A DNA stretch of 64,000 bases from Triglochin maritima (GCA_963682175.1 OY821786.1:27302501-27366500); one strand, 5' to 3'. Shown: positions 1 through 12,064, counted from the first letter of the stretch. Numbers and translations are program-made. Notes: generated from the letters alone by a model not told the origin.

Positions 1-3000
1 CGGGGGTGAGTTGAGCAATGATGTGCATGTTGTTCAGTACATGCGAGCTCCTCCTATCTTACATCTCGAGCTAGATATCACGCCTCACCTGGAGGAGCCA
101 CCCACACCTGAGCTCAAAGAACTCCCCAAGGAATTGAAACACGTTTTTCTTGGTCCCGATAGGTCATTTCCGGTGATTATTTCATCGACGTTGACTGGTG
201 ATCAGGAAGAACGGTTGATTCAAGTCCTAAAGGAGCACAAATCAGCCATTGGGTGGTCCTTGAGGGACATTAAAGGGATAAGTCCCGACGTCGTGCAGCA
301 CCACATCTTTATGGAGGATGAGGCACGATCACGTCGCGACCCACAGAGGCGTTTAAATCCAGCCATGACAGAAGTAGTTAAGAAAGAGATCATCAAGTGT
401 TTAGATCATGGCATCATTTTCCCCATTCGGACAGTACTTGGGTAAGTCTTGTCCAGGTTGTGCCCAAGAAGTCGGGTATCACTGTTGTCCAGAATGACAA
501 CAATGAGCTTGTACCCACACGACTTAAAACTGGGTGGCGAGTTTGTATTGACTATAAGAAGTTGAACGCGGTCACGCGTAAGGACCACTTCCCTCTACCT
601 TTCATCGACCAAATGTTGGAGAGACTCGCCGAGCACGCCTATTACTGTTTCCTTGATGGTTATTCGGGGTACAATCAAATCCCAGTCGCCCCCGAAGACC
701 AGGAGAAAACCACGTTCACTTGTCCTTTTGGGACGTTTGCCTATAGACGGATGTCTTTTGGGCTATGCAATGCACCTGCAACATTCCAACGTTGCATGTT
801 AAGTATCTTTTCCGATATGGTCGAGAACTTCCTTGAGATCTTCATGGATGATTTCTCGGTTCATGGCACCTCCTTTGATGAGTGCTTGCACCACTTGAGC
901 CTTGTTCTCAAAAGGTGTTCGGAAACGAACTTAGCCCTTAATTGGGAAAAGTGTCATTTCATGGTCACAAAAGGCATCGTGTTGGGTCACGTGGTATCTT
1001 GTGATGGTATCGAGGTGGATAGGGCAAAGATTGAGCTTATTTCTAAGCTTCCGCCACCCACCTCGGTAAAAGAAATCCGTTCATTCCTTGGACACGCCGG
1101 TTTTTACCGGCGATTCATTAAGGATTTCAGCAAGATAGCTCGTCCTTTGACGAGCTTGCTTGCTAAAGGAACCTCCTTTGAGTTCACACCCGAGTGCCTG
1201 ACTGCTTTTGAGTTTCTGAAGCGTGAGTTGACCTCCGCTCCTATTATTAAGGTACCGGTGTGGACTCTACCGTTCGAGCTGATGTGTGATGCTTCTGATT
1301 ACGCGATAGGAGCGGTTTTGGGTCAGAAAGTCGACAAATTGTCTCATGTGATCTATTATGCAAGTCGTACTCTCAATGACGCCCAACTCAACTACTCCGT
1401 TACTGAGAAAGAGTTCCTCGCGATCATATTTGCGTTGGAAAATTTTCGTCAGTACCTCATAGGGTCGCATGTCATCATCTACACTGATCACTCAGCTCTT
1501 CGCTACCTTTTGTCTAAAAAGGATGCGAAACCCCGTCTCATGCGTTGGATCTTGTTGTTACAAGAATTCGACCTTGAAATACGGGACAAGAAGGGATGAG
1601 AGAATGTCGTGGCTGATCACCTATCTCGCATCCCCATTGATCTTTCACCGGATCCACCGGTGAACGAGTTTTTTCCTGATGAGAACCTTATGGCAATAGC
1701 CTCACCTCCCTGGTTCGCTGACATTGTGAACTATCTAGCAACCGGGGAGGTGCCGGCTCATTGGAGACACAGTGAGACAGCGAAGTTCAAGTCGTTAGTC
1801 AAGCACTTCTATTGGGATGATCGATACTTATTTAAGTATTGTGCTGATCAAATCATAAGGAGGTGCATTCCTGACGACGAGATTCAGAGTGTCTTGTCCT
1901 TTTGCCATAAGGAGGCATGTGGTGGGCACTTCGGTGCCAAGAAAACCGCTGCCAAAGTACTCCAATGCGGTTTTTACTGGCCCACATTGTTCCAAGACGC
2001 TTTTGCATTTTGCAAAGCTTGCGATAGGTGCCAACGTATGGGCCGCATTGGTAGACGAGATATGATGCCACTCAATCCCATCTTAGTGGTTAACATCTTT
2101 GATGTTTGGGGAATTGACTTCATGGGTCCTTTCCCCGTGTCCCATGGTCACACTTACATCCTGGTGGCGGTCGATTATGTGTCAAAGTGGGTTGAAGCAA
2201 TCCCCACTCGCACTAACGATCGCAAGGTTGTGATCAAATTTCTTAAAGAACACATCTTCGCGAGGTTTGGGACACCTCGTTGTATCATAAGTGATCGGGG
2301 GACACACTTTGTGAACCGATCCCTTGAGGCAGTGCTGAGGAAATACTCCATCACGCACAAGTTGGCCACACCTTATCATCCTCAAACCTGTGGCCAGGTG
2401 GAAATTTCCAACCGTCAACTCAAGCAAATTCTTGAGAAAACGGTTAATGCTTCAAGGAAAGATTGGTCGGTCAAGCTTAATGATGCATTGTGGGCTTTCC
2501 GTACTGCATTTAAAACCGACCTTGGCATGTCCCCCTACCGGCTAGTTTATGGCAAAGCTTGCCATCTTCCGGTAGAACTTGAGCACTGGGCATTATGGGC
2601 AATCAAACATCTTAACATGAGTCTTGATGTTTCCGGTGCCAATCGCAAGTTAGACCTCAACGAGTTGGAGGAGTTGAGAAATGAAGCTTATGAGAATGCC
2701 AAGATCTGCAAGTCCCGCACTAAAATTTTCCACGATCACTTGGTGCGAATCAAAACCTTCGAGGTGGGACAAAAGGTCTTGTTGTATAATTCTCGCCTCC
2801 ACTTGTTTCCGGGGAAACTGCGGAGCCGTTGGTCAGGTCCCTTCATTGTTTTAACCGTCTCCCCTCATGGGGCGGTTGAGATTCAAAATCCTAGGAATGG
2901 GGACATGTTCAAAGTTAATGGACAACGCCTCAAACCATACTTGGAAGGGACCACGGCAGAGGTCGAGGTGGAAGTCGTGCCTTTGCACGAACTCCCCACG

Positions 3001-3015
3001 GATGTGGTCACTTGA
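1..3015 (+). pseudogene. pol: Ty3/gypsy pol fragment: reverse transcriptase, RNase H, integrase
   Basis: Encodes the 3' two thirds of a retrotransposon polyprotein. The RT core includes FMDD at 841-852, the catalytic YxDD-type box. RNase H motifs follow (DASDYAIG near 1291, EKEF near 1408, YTDHS near 1480). The integrase has an HHCC zinc finger (about 1905-2035) and a DD35E triad at codons 2116, 2293 and 2401, with 35 residues between the last Asp and the Glu. Two lesions are visible. A one-base frameshift near the C run at 421-424 moves the frame from 2 to 1. An in-frame TGA at 1597-1599 lies between RNase H and integrase; it could be a CGA-to-TGA deamination. Otherwise 397-3015 reads in one frame to the TGA at 3013-3015. 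The fragment has no start codon because its 5' end is outside the window. Confidence 0.93.
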
Positions 3016-3062
3016 TGTGATCCATCCATCCATTTGTTTGTACATATCAGTGTTTTGTTGTG

Positions 3063-3089
3063 AAAAAAAAAAAAAAAAAAAAAAAAAAA
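3063..3089 (+). repeat. Poly(A) homopolymer after pol
   Basis: A run of about 26-27 A starts about 48 bp after the pol stop codon. It is followed by two copies of a short palindrome of the form AAAACGCGTTT (3129-3140 and 3171-3181). It is internal to the LTR element, so it is not a retrogene tail. Confidence 0.8.
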
Positions 3090-3231
3090 TTGGAAGACCT
3101 ATGTGATATTTGCCCTTTCCCTTGATTAAAAACGCGTTTTCCCCTGATCTACACATTATTCCAGCAAAGGAAAACGCGTTTCCTCTCCAGATCTAGTCTT
3201 CACCAAAATCTCTTCCCCAGATCCACTGAAC

Positions 3232-3272
3232 GGACCGCTAATTAGCGGTTTGGAACCGCCGTTCAGCGGTCT
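3232..3272 (+). promoter_or_regulatory. Palindrome pair upstream of the env-position ORF
   Basis: Two imperfect copies of the GACCGCC-AATT-GGCGGTC-type palindrome lie about 190-225 bp before the ATG at 3458. The same paired unit occurs in the LTR (6062-6100) and in the leader (7248-7288) of the same family. Function is unknown. The position suggests a regulatory or RNA-structure element for the downstream ORF. Confidence 0.5.
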
Positions 3273-3457
3273 GTTGTTCTCAGTTTCAAATTTTTCTTCG
3301 TCTGGGGGTTGTATTTGGGGAGTCTTAGTTTGTTGCGTGGTTGGGAGTCTGTGTTGCTTCTGGAATCGGCGTGGGGTGGTCTTCTCTCCGCTCGTTCCGT
3401 GATTCGTCTTCGCCGTCGTGTGCCTCGCCGCTAAAGCTCGCCAAGGTAGGTTCAGGT

Positions 3458-4350
3458 ATGGCCAGCCATCATTTAATTCCAGAACTCAATTTTGCCTCCC
3501 TGATTCGCGAATTTGGAGAACCCTTCTACGATCGAATCGTAGCTAAAGGGTGGTACCATTTATTGTATGAGGGCGATGAATCCATGTACGTAGAGCCTCT
3601 CGTACATGAATTTTTGCTAAACTCGAGCGTGACCAGACCGGTCCACTCGAGTTCAGTATCACTCTCAGAGGGGTGAAACACACCGTGACACCCCAGCTAA
3701 TCTCCGACGCGACTGGGATCCCCTTGGTTGATGAGTTCGCACCCACCCACGATATCAATTTTTATCGATCTATGCTTGGGCGTGGGCAGCCTATTTCATC
3801 ACATGGGGGAGTACCTAATGCGCACATTTACTCCAATGTGCACATTGTAGCCAGGTGGGTATGTAGAAATGTGTTGGGCCAAGAGCGGACCTCCACATTT
3901 TTCACACCTAGTTTGCGAATCGTGTATAGTCTGATGGACGGTTCACCACACTGCATTTGTCGAACATTGTTCGACGTTTTAGTGAACGCCAGGCTGAAAG
4001 ATATACACTGTTTGCCGACTCTGGTTACCAAATTGTGTGGCATGTTGGACACCCCACGATTTGAGCGCATGCTGAGGCGCCAAGGCACCGACCTCGAGGT
4101 AGCGAAGATGACCCCGTCATTTCGCCATTGCCTTCCTGAGGCATGGGTGCCTGACTATATGGAGGAGGATGTTAGGGCCAGTTCCTCAAGCTCGTCTGTG
4201 AGCTCAGGAACGCTCTTTAACACCGACATTTCTGAGATGGCGGTCGAGCAGCAGAACGTCATCTTAGCCAAGCAAAACCGGAAGATCTATAGGAAGTTGT
4301 CGGCTCTTGAGAGAGGTGCCTCTTCAGGCACTTCTGGCCGTCGTCCTTAG
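3458..4350 (+). pseudogene. Env-position ORF of Athila-like element (plant retrotransposon third ORF)
   Basis: This ORF sits between integrase and the 3' LTR, where Athila elements carry an env-like or unknown third ORF. The ATG at 3458 follows a splice-acceptor-like TTCAG. The reading continues to the TAG at 4348, but the frame changes from 2 to 1 around 3615-3650, so the product is broken. The N-terminal part resembles the plant retrotransposon protein type often annotated as putative plant transposon protein. A serine-rich stretch (about 4174-4215) precedes a short basic, helical C-terminus. No convincing signal peptide or membrane span is visible, so a true envelope role is not supported. 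The function is unknown. Confidence 0.6.
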
Positions 4351-5691
4351 TCCGGTACACCCTATCCATGCATTGGCACCATTTTGTCATACATTGAGGA
4401 CAATGCATGGATTAGGTGTGGGGGGGTGTTTTCACGTTTGTACATAGTTTGTCTTTTTTTTGTTTTGTTTTTTGTTTTCTTTTGTGTGCATTGTTAGGGT
4501 CATGTTAGTGTGACGCATTTAATATCGATATATCTGCTTGACATGATCCTTGGGTGACTTGTCTTCTTTTGCTTGCCTAGTGCTTTAAAATTTTCACATT
4601 TCTTTCAAAATCTTCATGTGTTTGCGAAAGAAAATGTTTTTGTAGGTTTTGCGTGTGTTTAGCATGTGCAAAACCGTTGAGAGGCAAAGTAAAAAGAAAG
4701 CTCCCAAAATTATCTTGAACTTGATGCATTAGGATTTCTAGTTTACTGGCTTTAGGTCTTATCGAGTCGTTAGGATGCACCCCGGTTTTCCCTCGGGGGG
4801 CGTGTAATCATAGGGTTTCAGTACTCAAACATTTAAAGAAGTCCACCCTGAACCTAGTGAGTCAAATAATTCGTGTCTGTTAGTATAAGGAAGTTTGTCG
4901 TAGTCAAGGGCCCTTAATCTCTTTTTGTGAAACTTAAGTGTAGGGGTTTTGGTTCCCATGTAGATAAATAAATAAGTGGTGTTCTCTCTTCTCGCACGGC
5001 TCCTATCACTCGGGAAAGTAGGTCTGAGGGGACTTTGTGCCTGGTGCTTTCGAGTCATCTGACTTGGGATGCACCGACCGAACTCCCGTTACACAGGTGG
5101 TAGGGATCGCCCTATGTGGAGATCTGGGGGAAGGTGTACGTGATAGTGTAAGTCCTCATAGGCAATGATGCACGAAACCTGACCCTGGGAGAATCAAACA
5201 CCAACCAATAAAATGCTCTAAAAGAAGAAAAAAAAGAAAAAAAAGGAAAAAAAGGAAAAAAAGAGAGTCAATAAGAACCAAAATGGACTTTACACATTGT
5301 ATCACTTTCAGAAGTTAAGGTTGCCCATGTCTTTCACTTAAGTCCTTAACTAACTCTTACGAATAACTCATTAGTCTAGGTGTGTGGACCGATTACATAT
5401 ATAGAGTCAACCCGTAGTATTACCGCATCCCATGATCGACAAAAATAAGTCCAACGAGTCGTGTAGCTAGATTGATTAATGCATCTTGTTCGGATTTTGT
5501 GGGTATATCCGCTGAAAACCCTCAGGAGACAACACTCCTCCTCCTTGGCGACAAGGAGGTTTAACGGCTTGTTGCACGTGCTAAGTGCAACCGTGATTCC
5601 TACGAAAGTGAGTTAGGATTTCTTGTTTTTTGTATGCTTTTCTCTTTCTTTGTTTTGCTCGGGACTAGCAAAAGTTAGGTGTGGGGGTATT
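4351..5691 (+). other. 3' non-coding tract of element A with two polypurine-like tracts
   Basis: No coding ORF is supported here. The tract holds a G-rich PPT-like run at about 4413-4429 (GGTGTGGGGGGG), an A/G-rich stretch (5221-5268) and the PPT adjoining the LTR at 5677-5691 (GGTGTGGGGGTATT). The 4370-4775 part reappears inverted at 7826-8205, which shows it belongs to the family. Confidence 0.6.
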
Positions 5692-7090
5692 TGATTGACA
5701 TCATTTCGTGCTTATATTTGTATCTTATATCCATTATCTTTCACCTAAACAATGCTATGTCACGAGTTTTATGTTTAGTTTTCAGGAATAAATAGGTTTG
5801 AAGAGATGAAGCATAAAAGGACCCAAAAGCTGTGAAAAAGGACTGAATTGTGAGATCTGGGGACCAAGATGCAAGGAAAAAGGACCTGATTGCAAGACAG
5901 AAGGACCTAAGAGCAAAACAGAATACTCCACACCATCATGGGGAGTATTTTACCAATTCGATTCGGGTCGGAGCTCCAACAAGTCAAGTAACCGCATAAA
6001 AGACCAAGAATACCATCCAGGAAAGCCTCCAAGAAAGCCCAGACGAATCCGGACCCTGTAGACCACCAATTGGCGGTCTGGAACCGCTAATTGGCGGTCC
6101 AGGTGGATCCGAATCCGTTTAGCTTTTTCTGGTGTGTGTATTAGAGCGTTCTTATTCTATTTATGGTATTTGTTTAGTCCCACATCGGGGGATTGTCCCG
6201 GTTTAGCTTTTTCCATGGCTATAAATAGAACTCTTCACCTTCCATTGTAATCACTCCATGCTTGTGGCCATTCTCCCTAATTGAAGTGGAAGCCTTGAAG
6301 CAAGAAACTCAATAGGGAGATGCTACTGGTCTTGTGAGTCTTCAATTAATAAAATTTTCTTTGTTTTGTGCTTCTTTTATTGTTGATACATGTTTTAGTT
6401 TAATTGTCTTTTATTAAATCTAGCTTAGTTAATATGCCTTCTTATTTTAGTGTAATAGTTAGGGTAATGTGTAGTGAGTAAAACCACTCCCCTCTTGGGG
6501 GGTGGAGATGATTATCATATATGCAATTAAGGAAGGAAGGATGTTTATGTTGAAATGTGTTGATTAATATGAATGCATACTTGCTTGTTAGAATAGAACA
6601 CTTCACTAGATGGGTTTTGCCATGATAAGTAGACACCTCCCATACTTGTTTAGTTTCTTAAATAACCAGCTTGTGTTTATGAATGTTAATCAAAATAGGT
6701 TAGTGATTTAATTGATGGGTTTTGCCATGATAAGTAGACACCTCCCATACATGCAAACACTACCTACACTTGTGCCTATAGGAAGATATTTTTGCCTCCT
6801 TATTGTGTATGTGTAGTCACTCCACCCCCTAAGGGGTCTCTCTCTCTTACTGATTTCTCCATAGTGTCAAGTTTCTCTAGCTTAGTTGAAGTATTCGTTT
6901 GTTTTGTTTCCTTCGCATTTGCTTCTTCGTGTTAGCATAGTTTAGGTTAGCATAAACAACTTTCTTCCATCTTTCTTTGCCACTTGATTTCTGATAAGCA
7001 AGAGCAAGCTCACCTCCCTGAGGACGACCCGTACTTGCCACCGCTTCATCGCGGCCGTGCACTTGCGGTAGAAATATAAAACGTTCAACA
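5692..7090 (+). repeat. LTR of element A (1,399 bp)
   Basis: The LTR starts TGATTGACATCA and ends TTCAACA. It is homologous along its whole length to the LTRs at 13169-14569 and 17186-18566. U3 holds a palindrome pair (6062-6100) and a TATA box (TATAAATA, 6220-6227). A PBS follows directly (7097), so this LTR is both the 3' LTR of element A and the 5' LTR of the sequence to its right. Confidence 0.9.
6220..6227 (+). promoter_or_regulatory. LTR TATA box (element A)
   Basis: TATAAATA lies in U3 about 120 bp downstream of the palindrome pair and is conserved in the sister LTRs at 13697 and 17693. Confidence 0.7.
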
Positions 7091-7096
7091 AGTTTT

Positions 7097-7114
7097 TGGC
7101 GCCGTTGCCGGGGA
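7097..7114 (+). other. Primer binding site, tRNA-Asp type
   Basis: TGGCGCCGTTGCCGGGGA lies six bases after the LTR end and matches the 3' end of plant tRNA-Asp, the usual primer of Athila/Tat-type elements. It is identical to the site at 14576-14593. Confidence 0.85.
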
Positions 7115-7825
7115 GGTGCCAGTCCAGACTCTTGTTTGGACGATTCGAGTGGATTTAATTTTTGTCTTGTAGTTTTCTTTGTTTCAGGAGACTCACATTG
7201 AAAAGGGGAAGCATCTGGTGAAGTTTGGAGGCGGTTTGAGAGAAGACAACCGCCAATCAGCGGTCTACAACCGCCAACTGGCGGTCTGGTTGTTTCATTT
7301 CACCTCGAAATTTCTTTGGAGTATTTCGTTATATGATATAGTGGTCTGGGACGTAATTTGGCATGTTTTGACTTATAGTTTGTTCCCAGATCAATAATCA
7401 AACTTCCCTTAAGCAACTTGGACCCTAAAACTCAAAGCAAAAGATTAGGCATTCTTTTTGTTTAGGTCATGCATCATGTATGTGACTTAGGCACTTAGAT
7501 TGTCTTTTATCTTAGCTTTATTTTCTGTTGCTGAGAGCTGGCGTGAGGTACGCACCTTCTACTCTCATTCATGCATTTCGTATGAACATGCATTAGTTAG
7601 TAGGAAGTGCATTGCAACAAGTGTGAGTTGAGCGTTGTTTGGAGTGTTGATTGCTAGATTTAGGACTCCAAAACGCTACTAAGGAGGGGTTGTCCCATAA
7701 AAGATAAGGTGGGGGATTTCATCACCCTTTCCTTCGCCCCAAAAACCACACTAATCAAGAGCCTAATTTTAAAATCAAGTAGACATTGGCCCTAAGGATC
7801 TTGGACGCATTAGGAGAGTGATCCG
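7115..7825 (+). other. 5' leader of a second, rearranged element
   Basis: This non-coding leader is homologous to 14594-15312 of element B. It includes a palindrome pair at 7248-7288. Homology stops at an inversion junction near 7826, where the sequence switches to minus-strand 3' non-coding DNA. Short ORFs here are not supported as genes. Confidence 0.7.
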
Positions 7826-8205
7826 GTCCCGATAAGACCTAAAGCTGGTATACTAGATATCCTAATGCATCAAGTTCAAGACAATTTTGGGAGCTTTCTT
7901 TTTACTTTGCCTCTCAACGGTTTTGCACATGCTAAACACACGCAAAACCCACAAAACATTTTCTTTCGCAAACACATGAAGATTTTGAAAGAAATTTGAA
8001 AATTTTAAAGCACTAGGCAAGTAAAAGAAGACAAGTCACCCAAGGATCATGGCAAGCAGATATATCGATATTAAATACAGCACACTAACATGACCCTAAC
8101 AATGCAAACAAAAGAAAACAAAATCAAAAGAAAAGACTCGACTATATACACATGTAAAACACCCCCCACACCTACTTCATGCATTGTCCTCAATGAATGC
8201 GAGCA

Positions 8206-9830
8206 AGATACTACATGGAGTTATGCATGAAAAAGATTTCAGGGATTGCTTAGTGGAAGTGAGATCTTGCTGAGTGGTTGTGAGGGCTTGACCCTGGTTA
8301 GATATGAAAGTTTTGATCATGTTCTCCAGCGACCCAAACCCTGTTTCATTATTGTTTCCACTGGGAATCCTGGTGGGTCAACGGGTTGAACCTGGGTAGG
8401 ATGTGTCTAAGATGGATGCATGGATGATGAATGCATGTTGTGTTTGTAAGGTTGTGGTTGGGGGTATGAATAGTTAAAAGGACCACCTTGACCATTATTT
8501 TGGCTGCAAGAGAAGTTTGGGTGGTTTCTCCAACCTAGGTTATATGATGACGAATTTGGGTCATTTCTGAGGCTGTAGTTAATGGCATTGACCTGCTACA
8601 TTTTTGGAGCCATGTAGCCACACTCCTCGCTCACATGACCGACCATACCACACCTATGACATGAAACAAAACTACATGCAGATGTTTGGGAACTTTTCCT
8701 TTGGTTCTAGAGCTCCATTGAGTCCATATGACGCATCAAGGTTGCATAGCGTGCTTCATTGGCCCTATCGGAATCGACGACAAAAATTGGACCTGCTTTC
8801 GCTTGGTTGGAATTTACAATCCTTGCTCCTATGCTACTACGTAATGTAGGTTGTTCCCTAATATATTCCCATTGCATGGACTTTTCAGCGAGATCTTCGA
8901 GAAAAGCCCATACGTCTCTCTCTTCATTTCCCAAGAAATCTCCTTGGCACATGGATTCAAGAAACGTTCGGGATGAAGAGCTCAGACCTCCATACACAAT
9001 TTGACAAAGGCGCCACCACTCAAAGCCATGGTGAGGGCACGAGGAAAGTAGCTCCTTAAACTTCTCAATGTATGCATGGAGTGTTTCAGACTCGAGTTGA
9101 TAGCAAGAATTGATTTTCTTTTCTCAACTTTTGAGTCTGATGATGAAGAAAATATTTTTTGAGAAATGCATATTGAAATTGATCCCAAGTTGCGAAGGCG
9201 CTCGCTTGGTGGCTATACAACCACTTCTTGGCGTCTTCTTTTAGAGCGAAAAGGACCAGTCGAAGATGGATGGAGTTTGTGCTCAGCTGCTGCAGTTTAA
9301 CATAGCACAAACCTCCGCAAATTCTCGGAGAAAGAGATAGGGATCACCCTTACCCGAGAAATGTGGGAGTATGGAGATAAACTAAGGTTTAACTTCAAAG
9401 TGGTTCCTAGTTGCCTGGGGCAACGCGATGCAAGACGGAAGAGCAGTCCGTGCCTGAAAGCCTCAGTCACGTAGAGAAATGGGAACAGGTGGCGGAACAT
9501 GTGGGTTCAGCAACTTCTCCTCCTTGCGGTACTGATCAGCCATGGAACCGGACTGTGAGGGACACAAGAAGGGGAAGGTGTCGAGAAATCGACTACCGAA
9601 TCAGGATTGATGACGTACCTCGTCAAACGGCCACTCTCGTCTCGTGCCCACACAAACATGCACAAATGTGCACACACACACGGACCAATCGTAAAACCTT
9701 TTTTTAGAACAACAAAAAACTGAGAAGGATACGTAGATGAGAAGACCAGAGGATGCAGAGGACATGGGAGAAGTCCCTATGCTACAAGGTATGGGTGAGG
9801 GTAGAAGACAAGCAATCAAACACGGCTCAA
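8206..9830 (-). pseudogene. gag: Retrotransposon gag pseudogene (minus strand)
   Basis: Minus-strand translation gives fragments homologous to the gag of element B. These include the capsid-like core (KLQQLSTNSIHLRL.., 9310-9086), a segment with ESMCQGDFLGNEERD (8997-8707) and a degraded zinc knuckle of CX2CX4HX4C type near 8670-8630. Several frameshifts and stops separate the pieces. It would have bound and packaged element RNA; it is not functional now. Confidence 0.75.
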
Positions 9831-10009
9831 AGAGCTATGGCTATAGGTCCTTAGGCTAGACGACGCCGAACTTCGAGATCACTAGTCCCGACACGCCTCA
9901 CCTCCCTACAACAAAGACCACAATGCCCAGCACGTGATACCAGGTCCAGAGATCTAGTAGCCCCTACTATCGACAAGGTAGGCAACGCCAATCAGGTCAT
10001 GATGGTGTC

Positions 10010-11370
10010 GTATGTGTGTCTAAATCACGAACATGCTTACCACAACGCATGTAAGCATGTATATGTATATGTGTCATGTGTGTGTCTTCATGCATAGGAA
10101 GTGTCTAAAGTTATGGCAAGACCTCATTCCATTCACACAATGTATCAACAGTTACTACTTGATTATCATTAGACGAGGCTCAGCATGAGAAGTGTCTAAA
10201 GATATGACAAGACTCATCAAAAACCAGGAACTCATGTGAAGAATGAAGCTAAGCATGGGAGGTGTATGAATTTTATGGCAAAACTCATCAAAACAAAGTT
10301 TCTTCAATTAATTAAAGGAGCAAACACTAATACAAACACACGACTAACATGTAGCATACCCAATAGAAAATTTCAGCCAATAAACATGAAGGAACCAAGC
10401 ATGGGAAGTGTCTGAAACATATGAAAAAACCCATCAAAAATCCCCCAACCTGTAGATGATTAAAACAAACCCGATGAACATACAAACATTCAAGTCTACA
10501 CAATCAAAATTTGTCAAACATCAAAACCTCAAAACATAAATGTGCATCATCTCCACCCCCCAAAGGGGGATGGAAATACTCACTAATCATTAAACTAACA
10601 TTTATATTAAGAAGAGAAAACATTTTAACTAATTCTACTAAGATTAATAAAACAAAATTAAGCTAAGCATGCAAGAATGAAAAGAGGCAACATGAAACTA
10701 ACAAAGATTATTTTTATTTATGACTCACATTACAAGTAGCATCTCTCCACTTGAATTTTGTTCCAAGGCTTTACTCTAAGTAGAGGGAATGACCACCAGG
10801 CAAGGACTAGTTTACAAAGGAGGAAGAAGAATTCTATTTATAGACCTAAGAAAAGGCAACTGGGGGCAATTCCCCAATGTGGGACTAATGAAACATTCCC
10901 AAAGTAGATATAAACGCATAAACTATATCCACACGAAACTGGGTCAGATTCTGATCAAAACGGGCCACCAATTGGCGCACTTTTTGTCGGATCTGATCCA
11001 ATTTCGGAGATGTTCTTTAGTGCTTCAATTCTTCACGTGGGGTGCACTCAGATTGGTTATTGGAGTCTGGGCCCGAATATAATTGCCGAAATACTCCTCA
11101 TGATAGTGTGGAGTTTCTCGATTTGCTATTTGGTCCTTCCAGGCTTACGTCCAGGTCCATCGCTCTTGCAGATGGGTCCTTGTGCATGACAGAGATGTCC
11201 AGTAGCTTCATTTAAGTCATTTCTTCTTACGTTTCAGTCTTTTTTCTCTTTCCTTCTCTTCTTTATTACCTAATACCTGAAATACAAAAACAAACACTCG
11301 AGTAGCATAATATTGGGGGAAAATTAAGGATATATAACGTTAATATGATGCATGATATGCTTCTAATCAG
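10010..11370 (-). repeat. Diverged Athila-like LTR, partial (minus strand)
   Basis: It shares with the other LTRs the repeated motif of the type TTTTGCCATGA..TAGACACCTCCCAT (seen inverted several times between 10090 and 10430), a TATA box (inverted, near 10837) and a degenerate palindrome near 10965-10980. The outer end ATCA at 11370 matches the family terminus. The U5 end is missing. Confidence 0.7.
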
Positions 11371-11623
11371 TTGTAAACGGGGTGGGTAATACCCGTATAC
11401 CTGGTTACCAGCCCCGGTCAGGCACGAGTATGGGTACAAAAAATCATACCCGTTTAAAAATTCCTACCCATATACCCATACTCGGTTAATAAACGGGTCA
11501 GGTATGTTACCCATACTCGTATACTGTTAATATATATTATATATGATTATATTAAAAATCTAATCATCTAAAATCCAAACCTTAAAATCTAAATCTCTAA
11601 ACCATGAAACTCTCCCTTAACCT

Positions 11624-11644
11624 CCCCCCCCCCCCCCCCCCCCC
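11624..11644 (+). repeat. Poly(C) run
   Basis: About 21 consecutive C lie within the 5' non-coding part of the hAT element, in a broader pyrimidine-rich stretch up to about 11730. Confidence 0.75.
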
Positions 11645-11769
11645 TCCAGTTGTGCCTCCCCCTTCAACCATGCGCCCCCTTCCAGCTGCAACCTCCTCTA
11701 AAGGCTGCCTCCTCCTCCGACCTTCTCCTCCGTCTGGACATGTAGTCAAAATTGAATAGTACGAATTAC

Positions 11770-12055
11770 ATGTATTTTGACATTAATTTTTAAACCTAAT
11801 TTTTGCCAACTCAGTGTTTTGAACAAGTGATAGTTACATGTATTTTTAGACCTAATGTTACATATATTTTTAGCAAGTGATAGTTGTATTTTATTGTTAC
11901 ATGCAAATAGACCTAATGTATTTTTAACCTTAGTTACATGTATTTTTAGACCTAATGTTACATGTATTTTTAACAAGTGATAGTTACATGTATTTTTATA
12001 GTTACATGCATATAGACGTAATGTATTTTTAACCTTAGTTACATGTAATTTTATC
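11770..12055 (+). repeat. AT-rich degenerate tandem repeat in the hAT 5' region
   Basis: Units built on AGTGATAGTTACATGTATTTTTA and GACCTAATGTTACATGTATT recur several times. The array lies just before the transposase remnant and is specific to this element within the window. Confidence 0.6.
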
Positions 12056-12064
12056 TTTTAGTAG

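Larger units (their letters stand above)
1..7090 (+). mobile_element. Athila-like Ty3/gypsy LTR retrotransposon, 3' part (element A)
   Basis: The window opens inside the pol gene of a Ty3/gypsy element. In order it shows reverse transcriptase, RNase H and integrase (1-3015), a poly(A) run (about 3063-3089), an env-position ORF (3458-4350), about 1.3 kb of 3' non-coding DNA, a polypurine tract (5677-5691) and an LTR (5692-7090). The Athila assignment rests on the pol sequence type, the extra ORF after pol, the TGAT..TTCAACA LTR ends and the primer site TGGCGCCGTTGCCGGGGA next to the LTR; that primer site matches tRNA-Asp. Gag, protease and the 5' LTR lie outside the window. The copy is inactive, with one frameshift and one stop in pol and a frameshift in the env-position ORF. 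Superfamily is certain; lineage is likely. Confidence 0.9.
7826..11370 (-). mobile_element. Inverted, pol-deleted Athila-like fragment (element C)
   Basis: Read on the minus strand, this is a partial LTR (about 11370 down to 10010, starting TGATTAGAAG), a short leader piece (about 10005-9840), a gag pseudogene (about 9830-8206) and then a 3' non-coding segment (8205-7826) that matches 4370-4775 inverted. Protease, RT, RNase H and integrase are absent. The LTR is more diverged than the other three and ends in ATCA at 11370, against the hAT element. Part of U5, the PBS and the first leader section are deleted relative to element B. No TSD was identified. Confidence 0.75.

Noticed and set aside
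3063..3089. Poly(A) run read as the tail of a processed retrogene
   Set aside because: It lies inside an LTR element between pol and the env-position ORF, and no TSD or retrogene body surrounds it.
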